A DNA stretch of 41,102 nt from an uncultured beta proteobacterium (GTDB taxonomy: Bacteria; Pseudomonadota; Gammaproteobacteria; Burkholderiales; Burkholderiaceae_C): contig CAIJRK010000075.1 in assembly GCA_903823025.1 (NCBI GenBank), positions 1 through 41,102 of the forward strand, in the 5' to 3' direction. The notes below the pieces were generated by a model that was not told where the DNA came from, ran no database searches, and saw only the letters and a list, made by a program, of their open reading frames with translations. This document shows positions 33,686 to 40,967 of this stretch, piece after piece (the stretch's first letter is position 1; every line of letters begins with the position of its first letter). The translations under genes and the position numbers were made by a program.

Positions 33686-34726
33686 ATGAATCAAAACATT
33701 CTCTATGCCCTGCTGGCCGCCGCTTTGTTTGGTGCCAGCACACCTTTTGCAAAGTTACTCGTCGGCGATATTTCTCCGCTACTACTGGCGGGGCTGTTGT
33801 ATCTTGGAAGTGGTGTTGGCCTAACCTTGGTGCGATTGGTGAGAGATCGCGGCTGGCAACCCGCTGGTCTTGCGCGTGCTGAATGGCCGTGGCTATTAGG
33901 CGCTATCTTTTTTGGCGGCGTCCTTGGCCCCGCAGCCTTGATGGTCGGTTTGACGCACACCAGCGGCGCAACGGCCTCCCTTCTTTTGAACCTTGAAGCC
34001 GTTCTCACCGCCGTCATCGCCTGGGTCGTTTTCAAAGAAAATGCGGATCGGCGCATCGTGCTAGGCATGGCGGCTATCGTTGCAGGCGGGGTGGTTCTAT
34101 CGTGGCCGAGCGAGTCTAGCCCTTCATCCGGCTGGATCGGCCCCTTGATGGTTTCGGTGGCCTGCCTTTGCTGGGCTATCGACAACAACCTGACGCGCAA
34201 AGTGTCGGCCTCTGATGCCTTGTTTATTGCCAGCAGCAAAGGCGTGATCGCCGGGGCCGTTAACAGTTTGCTGGCCGTGTCGCTGGGCGCAGTGTTACCC
34301 GGCGTTGTTAACGCACTTTCTACCTTGGTGGTCGGGTTGCTTGGGTACGGTATTAGTCTTGTGCTGTTCGTTTTGGCCTTGCGGGGTCTGGGCACCGCCC
34401 GCACAGGAGCCTACTTTTCGACCGCTCCTTTCATTGGGGCGTTGGTGTCGATTCTTGTGTTTGGCGAGTCAACCTACTGGGCCTTCTGGGTGGCCAGCGC
34501 GCTCATGGGCTTGGGCGTTTGGCTGCACTTGACCGAAAGTCACGCGCACGACCATGTGCATGAACCGTTGGAACACACGCATCGCCATGTTCACGATGAA
34601 CATCATCAGCATGAACACGCACCCGGATTGAGTAGCCATGTGCCCCACGCGCATAGGCATCAACACACGGATTTAACTCACAAGCACCCCCACTTTCCAG
34701 ATATTCACCACCAGCATGGGCATTGA
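33686..34726 (+). CDS. DMT/EamA-family transporter with histidine-rich C-terminal tail
   Basis: The 346-residue inner-membrane protein has two EamA repeats (about residues 3-130 and 150-280, ten helices); motifs include FGASTPFAKLLVGDISPLLL and TSGATASLLLNLEAVLTAVI. After the last helix comes a cytoplasmic or periplasmic tail of about 65 residues in which roughly every third residue is His (for example HTHRHVHDEHHQHEHAPG). EamA proteins export metabolites. The His tail would bind metals such as Ni, Co or Zn, so metal transport or buffering is possible but unproven. It stands alone and converges on the antitoxin gene. Confidence 0.85.
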   Translation: MNQNILYALLAAALFGASTPFAKLLVGDISPLLLAGLLYLGSGVGLTLVRLVRDRGWQPAGLARAEWPWLLGAIFFGGVLGPAALMVGLTHTSGATASLLLNLEAVLTAVIAWVVFKENADRRIVLGMAAIVAGGVVLSWPSESSPSSGWIGPLMVSVACLCWAIDNNLTRKVSASDALFIASSKGVIAGAVNSLLAVSLGAVLPGVVNALSTLVVGLLGYGISLVLFVLALRGLGTARTGAYFSTAPFIGALVSILVFGESTYWAFWVASALMGLGVWLHLTESHAHDHVHEPLEHTHRHVHDEHHQHEHAPGLSSHVPHAHRHQHTDLTHKHPHFPDIHHQHGH

Positions 34727-34757
34727 AAATGCTCGGCTAACTCAGACGGTGTTTGTG

Positions 34758-35066
34758 TCAGGCCATCGCCAATTCAACTTTGCGGCCAGCGCGTGCGGCC
34801 AATGTGATCAACATATCGAGGCTAAATTTATCCCACTTACCGCGCAACAAGTCGCTGACACGGGACTGTGCAATGCCAAATCGTTCAGCGGCCTGGGCTT
34901 GCGTCCAGCCCTCTTCTTTCACCAGCACGCGCAAACGAGCGATTAAGTCAGCCCTGAGTCCCATGACGGCCGCCTCGCCAGGGCCGAACCCCAAGTCAGT
35001 AAATACATTGCCAGTAGAGTTTGTGACTTGAGCGTCAGCGTCCACGGGAATAATCTTTTTACGCAT
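34758..35066 (-). CDS. HigA-type XRE-family antitoxin
   Basis: The 102-residue helix-turn-helix protein contains LRADLIARLRVLVKEEGWTQ and AQAAERFGIAQSRVSDLLRG, the XRE/HigA DNA-binding domain of COG5606-type antitoxins, then KFSLDMLITLAARAGRKVEL. It starts 8 bases inside the end of its toxin gene, the toxin-first order common for HigBA. The frame is intact even though the toxin is broken. It probably represses its own promoter, or is decaying after loss of the toxin. Confidence 0.85.
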   Translation of the reverse strand: MRKKIIPVDADAQVTNSTGNVFTDLGFGPGEAAVMGLRADLIARLRVLVKEEGWTQAQAAERFGIAQSRVSDLLRGKWDKFSLDMLITLAARAGRKVELAMA

Positions 35067-35385
35067 GATTCATGTCTCCAATCAGTTTGTATCGCTTGGC
35101 GGCCAACTCAATATCTGGCTTGGCCGTTTTGGGAGTGGTCTTATGAAAGCAGTGCAAGACGTAAACGGCATCTGCCTGTTTGGCAACATAGATCACACGC
35201 TATTGCCCCTGAACCTTGATGCGAATTTCATAAGCCCCAGCGCCTACCGTCGGCATGGGTTTGAAATCGCTTGGCATGGCACCTACTTGAACTTGCCACA
35301 ACTCAAACCCAGCCGCTTTCTTTGCGGCCTCTGGAAAACCGGCTAAATCTGTGAGACTGCTTCCCATGAATTTGAGTTCTTTCAT
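35059..35385 (-). pseudogene. HigB/Gp49-like toxin gene broken by a nonsense codon
   Basis: The frame encodes a complete 108-residue RelE-superfamily (phage Gp49-like) toxin, except for one in-frame TAG at 35200-35202. Before it: MKELKFMGSSLTDLAGFPEA to YEIRIKVQGQ. After it, in the same frame: RVIYVAKQADAVYVLHCFHK to the end ELAAKRYKLIGDMNHA. Family members have Trp (TGG) at this point (QWRVIY), so one G-to-A change explains the stop. The 61-residue N-terminal peptide would lack most of the fold, so the toxin is expected to be inactive. Confidence 0.85.
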
Positions 35386-35532
35386 CAGCGAATTATATAT
35401 AAATACATTGATAAATTATCTGGCAGCGGGAAGGTGTGGATTGGGTGTTTAGCACGCCAAGGAATTCATTGATGGCTTCGTCAAACCAGCTTTGCAAAGT
35501 TTCTAACGCTTATCCCTCAACCGTTTTAAGAA

Positions 35533-35708
35533 CGGAATTTTTTCCGGGTCAAAATGCTATTTCAAAGCAAAATTCGGGAAAACGGAGGAAAAAACGGCGG
35601 GAAATCTGGTGGGATACGAATTTTTGAGAGAGCAACTCGATCTCAGTGCATTCCCGTGTGCGCGTCCCGCCCGGATTAGATGATGAGAATTTTCAATTCA
35701 GGTTCATC
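35533..35708 (+). pseudogene. collapsed copy of the fic gene
   Basis: Bases 35533-35679 align gap-free with 38235-38381 (12 differences in 147), covering 61 bases before the fic start and its first 29 codons. Bases 35679-35708 then match 39436-39465 in the 3' part of fic. The 1.05 kb between is deleted, with a one-base overlap at the junction. The start codon is ACG instead of ATG, and stop codons follow the junction. The gene is dead. The remaining sequence between 35386 and 35810 shows no gene. Confidence 0.85.
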
Positions 35709-35810
35709 AAACAGATGAGTTTTTGAATGACTGTTAATGCACATTCCGGTCATTCGACTTTTCCGATTACTGACACTCAACCTGCAAACTATTAAATCAG
35801 TCCTAATTCG

Positions 35811-36374
35811 TTATCCAGCAATACCCTCTGCCGTGAGCGTCTGGTACAACAGCCCGAGATTATTGGTGTTGATGCGGAACTGGCTTCTTGCCTTGACTTT
35901 TGACTGCGCGGTGTGGGCATTGGTCACTTTGGAGCCGGGGTCGAAAACAATGGCGCCCGTGTATAGGGCATGTAGGAATTTACCGAAATCAGTGTGCTCG
36001 CCCATCAACACTGGCGTGTCATAGCGGTAGGCAATGGGTAATTTTTGTGGCGTGTAGCGCACGTAGGCGGCAAATGCATGTTTGCAGTTCCAGTGTGTCA
36101 GCAGTTCTGCAAAGCCCCAGGATGCAGCCTCGTAGCCAGCGCTATCCACCAACCTCACGGCACCCCGGACATCGAGCAATTTGCCGCTTACCGGGTCATA
36201 ACCTGTTAATTGCATCGTCAAGCCAGTAGCAGCACATGGCATACCAATCTTGTGACCACCCGTGAAATACATGCCACCATCTTTGACCGCATGACCATAA
36301 CGCTCGACAAACGCCTTGGCACCTTGCTCACCGTAAAAACCTCCTTTGGGTTCGGGCAAAGTGTTTATTTGCAC
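35811..36374 (-). CDS. MvaI/BcnI-type restriction endonuclease, C-terminal part only
   Basis: The 187-residue product from a GTG start matches the C-terminal half of MvaI/BcnI-family type II restriction endonucleases: LPEPKGGFYGEQGAKAFVER, GMPCAATGLTMQLTGYDPVS, EAASWGFAELLTHWNCKHAF and the final KARSQFRINTNNLGLLYQ. Full-length members carry about 200 or more residues ahead of this, including the catalytic strands, which are missing here; an in-frame stop lies three codons upstream. No partner methyltransferase is present. It is most likely an inactive remnant. It overlaps the end of the preceding ORF by 10 bases. Confidence 0.65.
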   Translation of the reverse strand: MQINTLPEPKGGFYGEQGAKAFVERYGHAVKDGGMYFTGGHKIGMPCAATGLTMQLTGYDPVSGKLLDVRGAVRLVDSAGYEAASWGFAELLTHWNCKHAFAAYVRYTPQKLPIAYRYDTPVLMGEHTDFGKFLHALYTGAIVFDPGSKVTNAHTAQSKVKARSQFRINTNNLGLLYQTLTAEGIAG

Positions 36375-36751
36375 TTCAATTCAACTTCATGATGCCGGAG
36401 CATGATTTTCTTGAGTGTTGTCATTCGGCATTTCAAGCCAAGCTGGGTAATTGGGCGAGGTCGAAACTCTGTGCGGAATTCGATTGGAGCCCAATCGTGA
36501 GGTATCTCTGTCAACATATAGCAGACACGGTTTACACAATGAATACCGGTGGCAATAAATTGGTCTGACCCAGCGCCTCCATCGACAACTGTCCAGACGA
36601 ATTTCTCGTCGTAACTCCTGATGATTTCAAAATCCCCGCCAGCCGCTTCCAAGCCAAAACCACCCCAACTATCGAAGTGAGCTGATGGATGCCTAAAAGG
36701 ACGGAAGTATTCGTAGAAGACATCCTCGTGAAAAATCGTGTGCTTAAGCAT
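36365..36751 (-). CDS. hypothetical protein
   Basis: The 128-residue, aromatic-rich soluble protein (HTIFHEDVFYEYFRPFRHPS, SYDEKFVWTVVDGGAGSDQF, IPHDWAPIEFRTEFRPRPIT) matches no family known to me. The sequence is compact and protein-like, so it is probably real. The last residues (HHEVELKCK) overlap the truncated MvaI/BcnI gene in another frame and may be part of a fusion joint. It lies 35 bases downstream of the HNH gene on the same strand, possibly as one transcript. No strong ribosome site is seen. Confidence 0.5.
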   Translation of the reverse strand: MLKHTIFHEDVFYEYFRPFRHPSAHFDSWGGFGLEAAGGDFEIIRSYDEKFVWTVVDGGAGSDQFIATGIHCVNRVCYMLTEIPHDWAPIEFRTEFRPRPITQLGLKCRMTTLKKIMLRHHEVELKCK

Positions 36752-36786
36752 TTAGGTACTGAAATTCGGTAAAAATTTTGTGATTT

Positions 36787-37662
36787 TCACGAGATGCTAG
36801 ATCCCAAGAAAATCTCGGTGCGGTGGTGAGCCAAGAATACTGGTTCTGGTCGAAATCGTTCTGGGATCTCAATTTGGTGGTTTTCAAGTGGCAAAAAAAT
36901 CGCTTGCACGAAAGCCTCATCTCGGGTGCGTAAATCATCTGACAAAACGACCCGCCAATCATCAGTCAGCGAAATCAGCCCTTTGTCAAAAGCACGATCA
37001 TGAATGGCTGATAAGCAAAGCCCGTTGCTTGGGTTAAGCCTATTGGCCTTGTCGCTGCTCCAAGGAACAATATGGCTGGCAATCAACAAACGTGAATCTG
37101 TAAGTCCTGACATGCAGCAACGGCCTCGGTAACTACTGAGCACTGCACGGCGGAAAAAATGTTGTTTGATGCGTTGCGTTGCCAAAACCTGCCGGGTTTC
37201 CCCTGTGAAGTCTTCTGCTGATAACACTTCACTTTCTGGCTCCGAGTCCGCAACCGCGTTCTCGCCTAATTGCTGGCGCAGCAACTGACACTCCACAGCT
37301 AAACGCTCCCAATCCGACTGAAATTCGTCCCATACGGCTCGGTCTAACGCCGAGGCATTGTTCAATCCAGCGCGTCCTGTACTGGTGATCGCAGGGTCAA
37401 GACTGGCGATATTGAGCATCTTCATTGCGACGGCATCAGAAGTACGACCAATTACCTTTGCCAGTGCAATAATTTCTGGGTTACGCCCATGAATTCGTCC
37501 ATAGGGAAGTTGGCAGTACAGATGAAAAGCCAGCTTGATTTGATCTTTAGTCCAAAGTCCGGTTGCCATGATATTTTTCGGCACGATGACGGAGGAAACC
37601 GCTTCGACCGATTCCTTGGGTGAAATGATTGAGGCAATCAGTTTACCGACTGCTGGAACCAT
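36787..37662 (-). CDS. HNH endonuclease
   Basis: The 291-residue protein has an N-terminal helical domain seen in this HNH group (LWTKDQIKLAFHLYCQLPYG, RNPEIIALAKVIGRTSDAVA). The C-terminal HNH_2-type nuclease (about residues 180-240) shows GRCCMSGLTDSRLLIASHIV, the central Asn in NPSNGLCLSAIHD and a final His. Relatives occur in restriction and phage-defence loci. The family usually starts at MATGLWTKDQ (ATG at 37567-37569); the longer ATG at 37662 has a GAGG site upstream, so both starts are possible. It is first in a row with the hypothetical and MvaI-like genes. Confidence 0.8.
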   Translation of the reverse strand: MVPAVGKLIASIISPKESVEAVSSVIVPKNIMATGLWTKDQIKLAFHLYCQLPYGRIHGRNPEIIALAKVIGRTSDAVAMKMLNIASLDPAITSTGRAGLNNASALDRAVWDEFQSDWERLAVECQLLRQQLGENAVADSEPESEVLSAEDFTGETRQVLATQRIKQHFFRRAVLSSYRGRCCMSGLTDSRLLIASHIVPWSSDKANRLNPSNGLCLSAIHDRAFDKGLISLTDDWRVVLSDDLRTRDEAFVQAIFLPLENHQIEIPERFRPEPVFLAHHRTEIFLGSSIS

Positions 37663-38295
37663 GAAAAAAACTGCCTCTTCAAAAAATAAACATTATTTGA
37701 TCACGAGGATTTCAAGCAAATCAAGCACCAGCGGAATCGTTTAGATGCACCTATTGGCCTCATTCAGACTTTGTACTTCAGTGATTCCTACCGCTGCCTT
37801 GTAGAAATTCAAGCATCAAAACTCACAAACTATTTTCATCGTGAGTCGCCAATAAACCCCTGCAACACCAACAAAAAATCCGCCCAACTCTTGCGAGTCA
37901 AGCGGGTTCTCAGAATCGCTATCTTGCAGGTCTAGCGATGACTAAGAAAACTATAGACTGCCCCTTCACGCACTCCCACTGAAGGCCAGCGTTAGGTAAT
38001 AGTTTTGCGTTGGGTATAGAAACGAACAGCATCCGGGCCAAATATTTCTTCCTGCAACCTGATGTTAAGCACCGTTGGTGCGGCCACGGCGACGGGCTTG
38101 TCGGCTCAGGAATATACATCGAAAGACTTATGGCGATACGTCAAAGGCATTGAGATCACGACACGCTCGCACTCATTTTGAACTTGAATTTCGAATTTGA
38201 TCCGAGATTGTTTTGAAGCGCAGCTTGAGCGGTGCGGAATTTTTTCCGAGTCAAAATGCTGTTTCATAGCAAAATTCGGGAGAACGGAGGAAAAA
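37663..38295. other. gene-free stretch with repeat, possible coding remnant and fic upstream region
   Basis: Between the HNH and fic starts (divergent) no complete gene is seen. From about 37690 to 37940 the plus strand holds an open frame of some 80 codons without a good start (protein-like part FSDSYRCLVEIQASKLTNYF), possibly a decayed gene. A 47-base terminator-like repeat lies at 37864-37910. The last 61 bases before the fic start are shared with the collapsed copy at 35533 and include CGGAATTTTTTCCG, a small palindrome. Confidence 0.4.
37864..37910 (-). repeat. 47-bp terminator-like direct repeat, first copy
   Basis: It matches 40424-40470 at 45 of 47 bases. On the minus strand it reads as an 11-pair RNA stem (three G-U) closed by a GCAA tetraloop and followed by six T, the form of an intrinsic terminator. 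No minus-strand gene ends just before it. Confidence 0.75.
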
Positions 38296-39825
38296 ATGGC
38301 GGGAAATCTGGTGGGGTACGAATTTCTGAGAGAGCAACTCGATCTCAGCGCCTTCCCGTGCGCGCGGCCCGCCCGGGTTAGCAGCGTCACCAAAGTCACG
38401 CAGCGCCCGGACGGTTTGGACGTTCCCGCCGCTGTGGCCCCCGCTTCGGACGCACCGCTGGCGCATATTCTGTTCGCCCTGAAATACGAAGGCATCAACC
38501 TGCAGATGTTGGCCCAGTCCCTACCGCAAATTCCCGCCAGCCAGATCATCGAAGCTTTCCGAAACAGTCCGGCCAGCAAGTACATCCGCATGGCGGCCTA
38601 CTTGTGGGAACAGTTGACGGGGCGTGAACTGGAAGGTGTTCCCAACGCCGTTGGCCCCTACGTTGACCTGTTCAATGAACGCAAATACATCACCGGCAGA
38701 CGCCAACGCCACACCAAATGGCGCGTGGACTTTAACGGTTTGGGCAACATCCGGTATTGCCCAACTATTGAGCGCTCAAACGTCATCACGGAGCTGCTGG
38801 CGAAGAACACCCTTCAACGCGCCCAGACATTTATCGAAGGGCTGAACCCCGAGTTACTCGACCGAACCATGAGTTGGTCGTATCTGAGCGAGACGACCAG
38901 TTCGTTCGCCATTGAAAGCGAGAAACCGACCACGCACAAGGCGGAGGCGTTTGCCGAACTGTTGAAACAGGCGCACGAAAAAACACCCATCACGGAAGAC
39001 TATTTGGTTGAATTACAAAACCTCGCCGTGACCAATCCCCTGGATCGCGCCGTGCAGTTTCGCAACCAAAAGAACTGGCTGCGTGGCCCTGGGCGCGGCG
39101 TGTTGGGCATCACCTACGTGCCGCCAGACCCTGAGCTGGTGCCCGAACTGATGCAGTCCATCATGGATTTGGTGAACGACCCGCCGCCCGGTCAGAACTC
39201 GCTCGTCATCGGGGCATTAGTCAGTTTCGCTTTCGTGTTTGTGCATCCCTTTATGGACGGGAACGGTCGCCTTTCTCGCTTTCTATTTCACAAGGCAGTT
39301 TGTAAATCCGAAGTGCTCCAGCAGGGCTTGGTGTTGCCCATTTCTGTGGCGATGAAACGCAACGAAGTCCAATATCTACAGGCACTGAAATCATTCTCTA
39401 CCCCGGCGCGACGTCTCTGGGAAGTCACGATGATCGATGATGAGAATTTTGAATTCAGTTTCAAGGGTGATTCGTCTATCTATCGTTATTGGGATGCCAC
39501 GCCTTGCGTCGAGTTTGGCCTGCGAATGGCAGAGCAGTCACTGGAAATAGACCTGCGGCAAGAGTCCGATTACTTGCAGAAATACGATGCTATTTCGCGC
39601 CAAGTCAATGAGCGTATCGACTTGAATAGCAACGCTTTATCTTTGTTGGTGCGCCTTTGCATTCAAAACGCAGGCAGCCTCTCAAACGCCAAGCGCAAGG
39701 CCTTTTTGGCCAAAGGCTACAAAGAGGAAATGCTGGCACTGGTCGAGTCGATTGCCTTTTCAGTGATGTCCGGCCATGACGACGACATGGCAGAGTTCGA
39801 CAGAATTCCACCTTATCGGGCTTGA
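38296..39825 (+). CDS. Fic family protein (AMP transferase type)
   Basis: The 509-residue protein has a Fic/DOC N-terminal region (about 60-190) and a Fic core with the catalytic loop HPFMDGNGRLSRF beginning at His317. It is expected to transfer AMP from ATP to a hydroxyl side chain on a target protein. An upstream inhibitory-helix motif (SSFAIESE, Ser203 and Glu207) resembles the class II autoinhibitory SxxxE pattern, with Ser in place of the usual Gly/Asn. The start is set by GGAGG 6 bases before the ATG at 38296. The target is unknown. A collapsed copy lies at 35533. Confidence 0.88.
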   Translation: MAGNLVGYEFLREQLDLSAFPCARPARVSSVTKVTQRPDGLDVPAAVAPASDAPLAHILFALKYEGINLQMLAQSLPQIPASQIIEAFRNSPASKYIRMAAYLWEQLTGRELEGVPNAVGPYVDLFNERKYITGRRQRHTKWRVDFNGLGNIRYCPTIERSNVITELLAKNTLQRAQTFIEGLNPELLDRTMSWSYLSETTSSFAIESEKPTTHKAEAFAELLKQAHEKTPITEDYLVELQNLAVTNPLDRAVQFRNQKNWLRGPGRGVLGITYVPPDPELVPELMQSIMDLVNDPPPGQNSLVIGALVSFAFVFVHPFMDGNGRLSRFLFHKAVCKSEVLQQGLVLPISVAMKRNEVQYLQALKSFSTPARRLWEVTMIDDENFEFSFKGDSSIYRYWDATPCVEFGLRMAEQSLEIDLRQESDYLQKYDAISRQVNERIDLNSNALSLLVRLCIQNAGSLSNAKRKAFLAKGYKEEMLALVESIAFSVMSGHDDDMAEFDRIPPYRA

Positions 39826-39853
39826 GGTTCTAAGTGTCGTTTGACGGCAAGAA

Positions 39854-39913
39854 TATAGCAATCAAAAATCAAAATACAGCCGTAAGGATGAATTCTGATT
39901 CTTGATTGCTATA
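39854..39913. mobile_element. 60-bp MITE-like palindrome with IS630-type ends
   Basis: The element begins TATAGCAATC and ends GATTGCTATA, with about 22 bases of near-perfect inverted repeat on each side. The outer TA on both ends fits the TA target duplication of IS630/Tc1-type elements. The left arm resembles the end of the element at 40963 (TATAGCAATC, then AATCAAAAT and a CAG). It carries no gene and lies 29 bases after the fic stop. Confidence 0.6.
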
Positions 39914-39955
39914 CATAAATTTGCTTTAAAAAATCTGATGTTTATAAGCTTAGGC

Positions 39956-40330
39956 TTAATTTTTTTCAGCATTAAACTTTCTATCCATATCATTTGCAAG
40001 CGCCCAGCCTGCTGCTTCAATAATTGCAAAACTAACGGTTGGGGCAAAAATTTGACCTAAGATAGGTATAAGTTTTGATAGTTCTTTTGCGATAATCTTT
40101 ATAGGTTGCTTAAGCATTGTGGATTTCAATGCCGTTATAGCCATTCCTTTCGCCACTTCTTCTGTGAGACTACCTCCGAGTACAGAGGCAAGACTCATAG
40201 CCATGACAGCCATTGCAATAGTGTCTGCTGCAATGCCAGTTCCTGGAATTGGAACCAAGTTTCCGGCACCAGCACTAACTGCCGCTGTATGAATAATAGC
40301 GTGACACTTTTTTTCTTGATCGCCTGTCAT
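39956..40330 (-). CDS. DUF697-like small membrane-associated protein, function unknown
   Basis: The 124-residue protein is rich in Ala, Ile and Gly, with hydrophobic helices at about 12-30, 36-54 and 85-112. The segment VSAGAGNLVPIPGTGIAADT resembles the SAG(x)GLIPIP stretch of DUF697/YcjF-type proteins, which is the basis of the tentative call. GGGGAG lies at good distance before the ATG. It converges with the Fic gene across the MITE-like palindrome. A link to Fic is possible by position only. Confidence 0.5.
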   Translation of the reverse strand: MTGDQEKKCHAIIHTAAVSAGAGNLVPIPGTGIAADTIAMAVMAMSLASVLGGSLTEEVAKGMAITALKSTMLKQPIKIIAKELSKLIPILGQIFAPTVSFAIIEAAGWALANDMDRKFNAEKN

Positions 40331-40423
40331 TAAAAACTCCCCTGTTAATGGGGTTCTAATGTATACCTAAATATCTTAAAAATAGCACGTCACTACTATT
40401 TTTAGTGAGCTGAATACAAGTAA

Positions 40424-40470
40424 AACACCAACAAAAAACCCGCCCAACTCTTGCGAGTCAAGCGGATTCT
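40424..40470 (-). repeat. 47-bp terminator-like direct repeat, second copy
   Basis: Second copy of the 37864-37910 element, 2560 bases away in the same orientation with two differences. It has the same GCAA-capped stem and T6 tract on the minus strand. The pair brackets the Fic and DUF697-like genes. The rest of 40331-40604 has no gene. Confidence 0.75.
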
Positions 40471-40605
40471 AGGAATTTACAATTTTCCGATAAAGATGCT
40501 CTCATTTATGGTTTTGACATACTCCTGGTGTACCATACTTAAACTCGCATGGCTCAATGTCTCATATGAGCTGATCCGATAAAAAATAGTTGACAGGGGA
40601 AAACG

Positions 40606-40644
40606 ATGAAAGTCATTCAGGTCAAAGATTGCGAATACTCGTGA
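40606..40644 (+). CDS. possible 12-codon leader peptide
   Basis: ATG at 40606 has the best ribosome site nearby (AGGGGA, about 6 bases upstream) but opens only a 12-codon frame (MKVIQVKDCEYS) whose TGA at 40642-40644 overlaps the GTG start (40641) of the next gene. It could be a coupling leader, or the start of the gene separated from its body by a frameshift. Confidence 0.35.
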   Translation: MKVIQVKDCEYS

Positions 40645-40967
40645 TTACGTCTACGAAATTGCGGTGGGTAATAGCGGCATTCGGGCTGAATTTATGCACG
40701 TATGTATATGGGCAAACCACAGTCAAAGTACTTCAACCAATCTGGCAAGAACTTAGTGAGTCTGAACGAGCAACCATTCAACAGAGGTTTGTAGTTGACG
40801 TCCGCGATGCGTCGGCCTACGGCATGGTGATCGACAACCAAGGTATAAATGTCTCTACTCCAAAAACAACAGACGGCGCGGTGCTTGGTAGCGCTGTAGC
40901 CAATGCCACATACATAGACCGAGCCTTTAACCCATCTAATAACTATTCAGCGAAGACGCAGCTATAG
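40641..40967 (+). CDS. secreted protein of unknown function, 3' end cut off by IS630-type element
   Basis: From GTG at 40641, 108 residues are encoded. They begin with a signal peptide (ITSTKLRWVIAAFGLNLCTY, cleavage near VYGQ) and continue with LQPIWQELSESERATIQQRF and VIDNQGINVSTPKTTDGAVL, then a Gly/Ala-rich SAVANATYIDRAF. The end pattern resembles exported proteins that continue into a glycine-rich hydrophobic segment. Here it stops at TAG (40965-40967), whose three bases are the first bases of the IS630-type element, so the C terminus is lost. The frame is also open back to a TTG at 40590. Confidence 0.6.
   Translation: MITSTKLRWVIAAFGLNLCTYVYGQTTVKVLQPIWQELSESERATIQQRFVVDVRDASAYGMVIDNQGINVSTPKTTDGAVLGSAVANATYIDRAFNPSNNYSAKTQL

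Noticed and set aside
37880..38000. Integron attC-like site (GCCCAAC at the left, GTTAGGT about 110 bases right)
   Set aside because: The two cores fit the consensus, but the inner arms do not pair, the second repeat copy at 40424 has no matching right core, and no integrase is seen.
37919..38119. 66-residue minus-strand ORF between the HNH and fic genes
   Set aside because: The composition is not protein-like, there is no ribosome site, and it only partly overlaps unrelated repeat sequence.
40514..40541. TTGACA promoter-like box upstream of the secreted-protein gene
   Set aside because: The -35 is perfect, but the -10 candidates at 16-17 base spacing (TACTTA) are poor, so it is not listed as a promoter.
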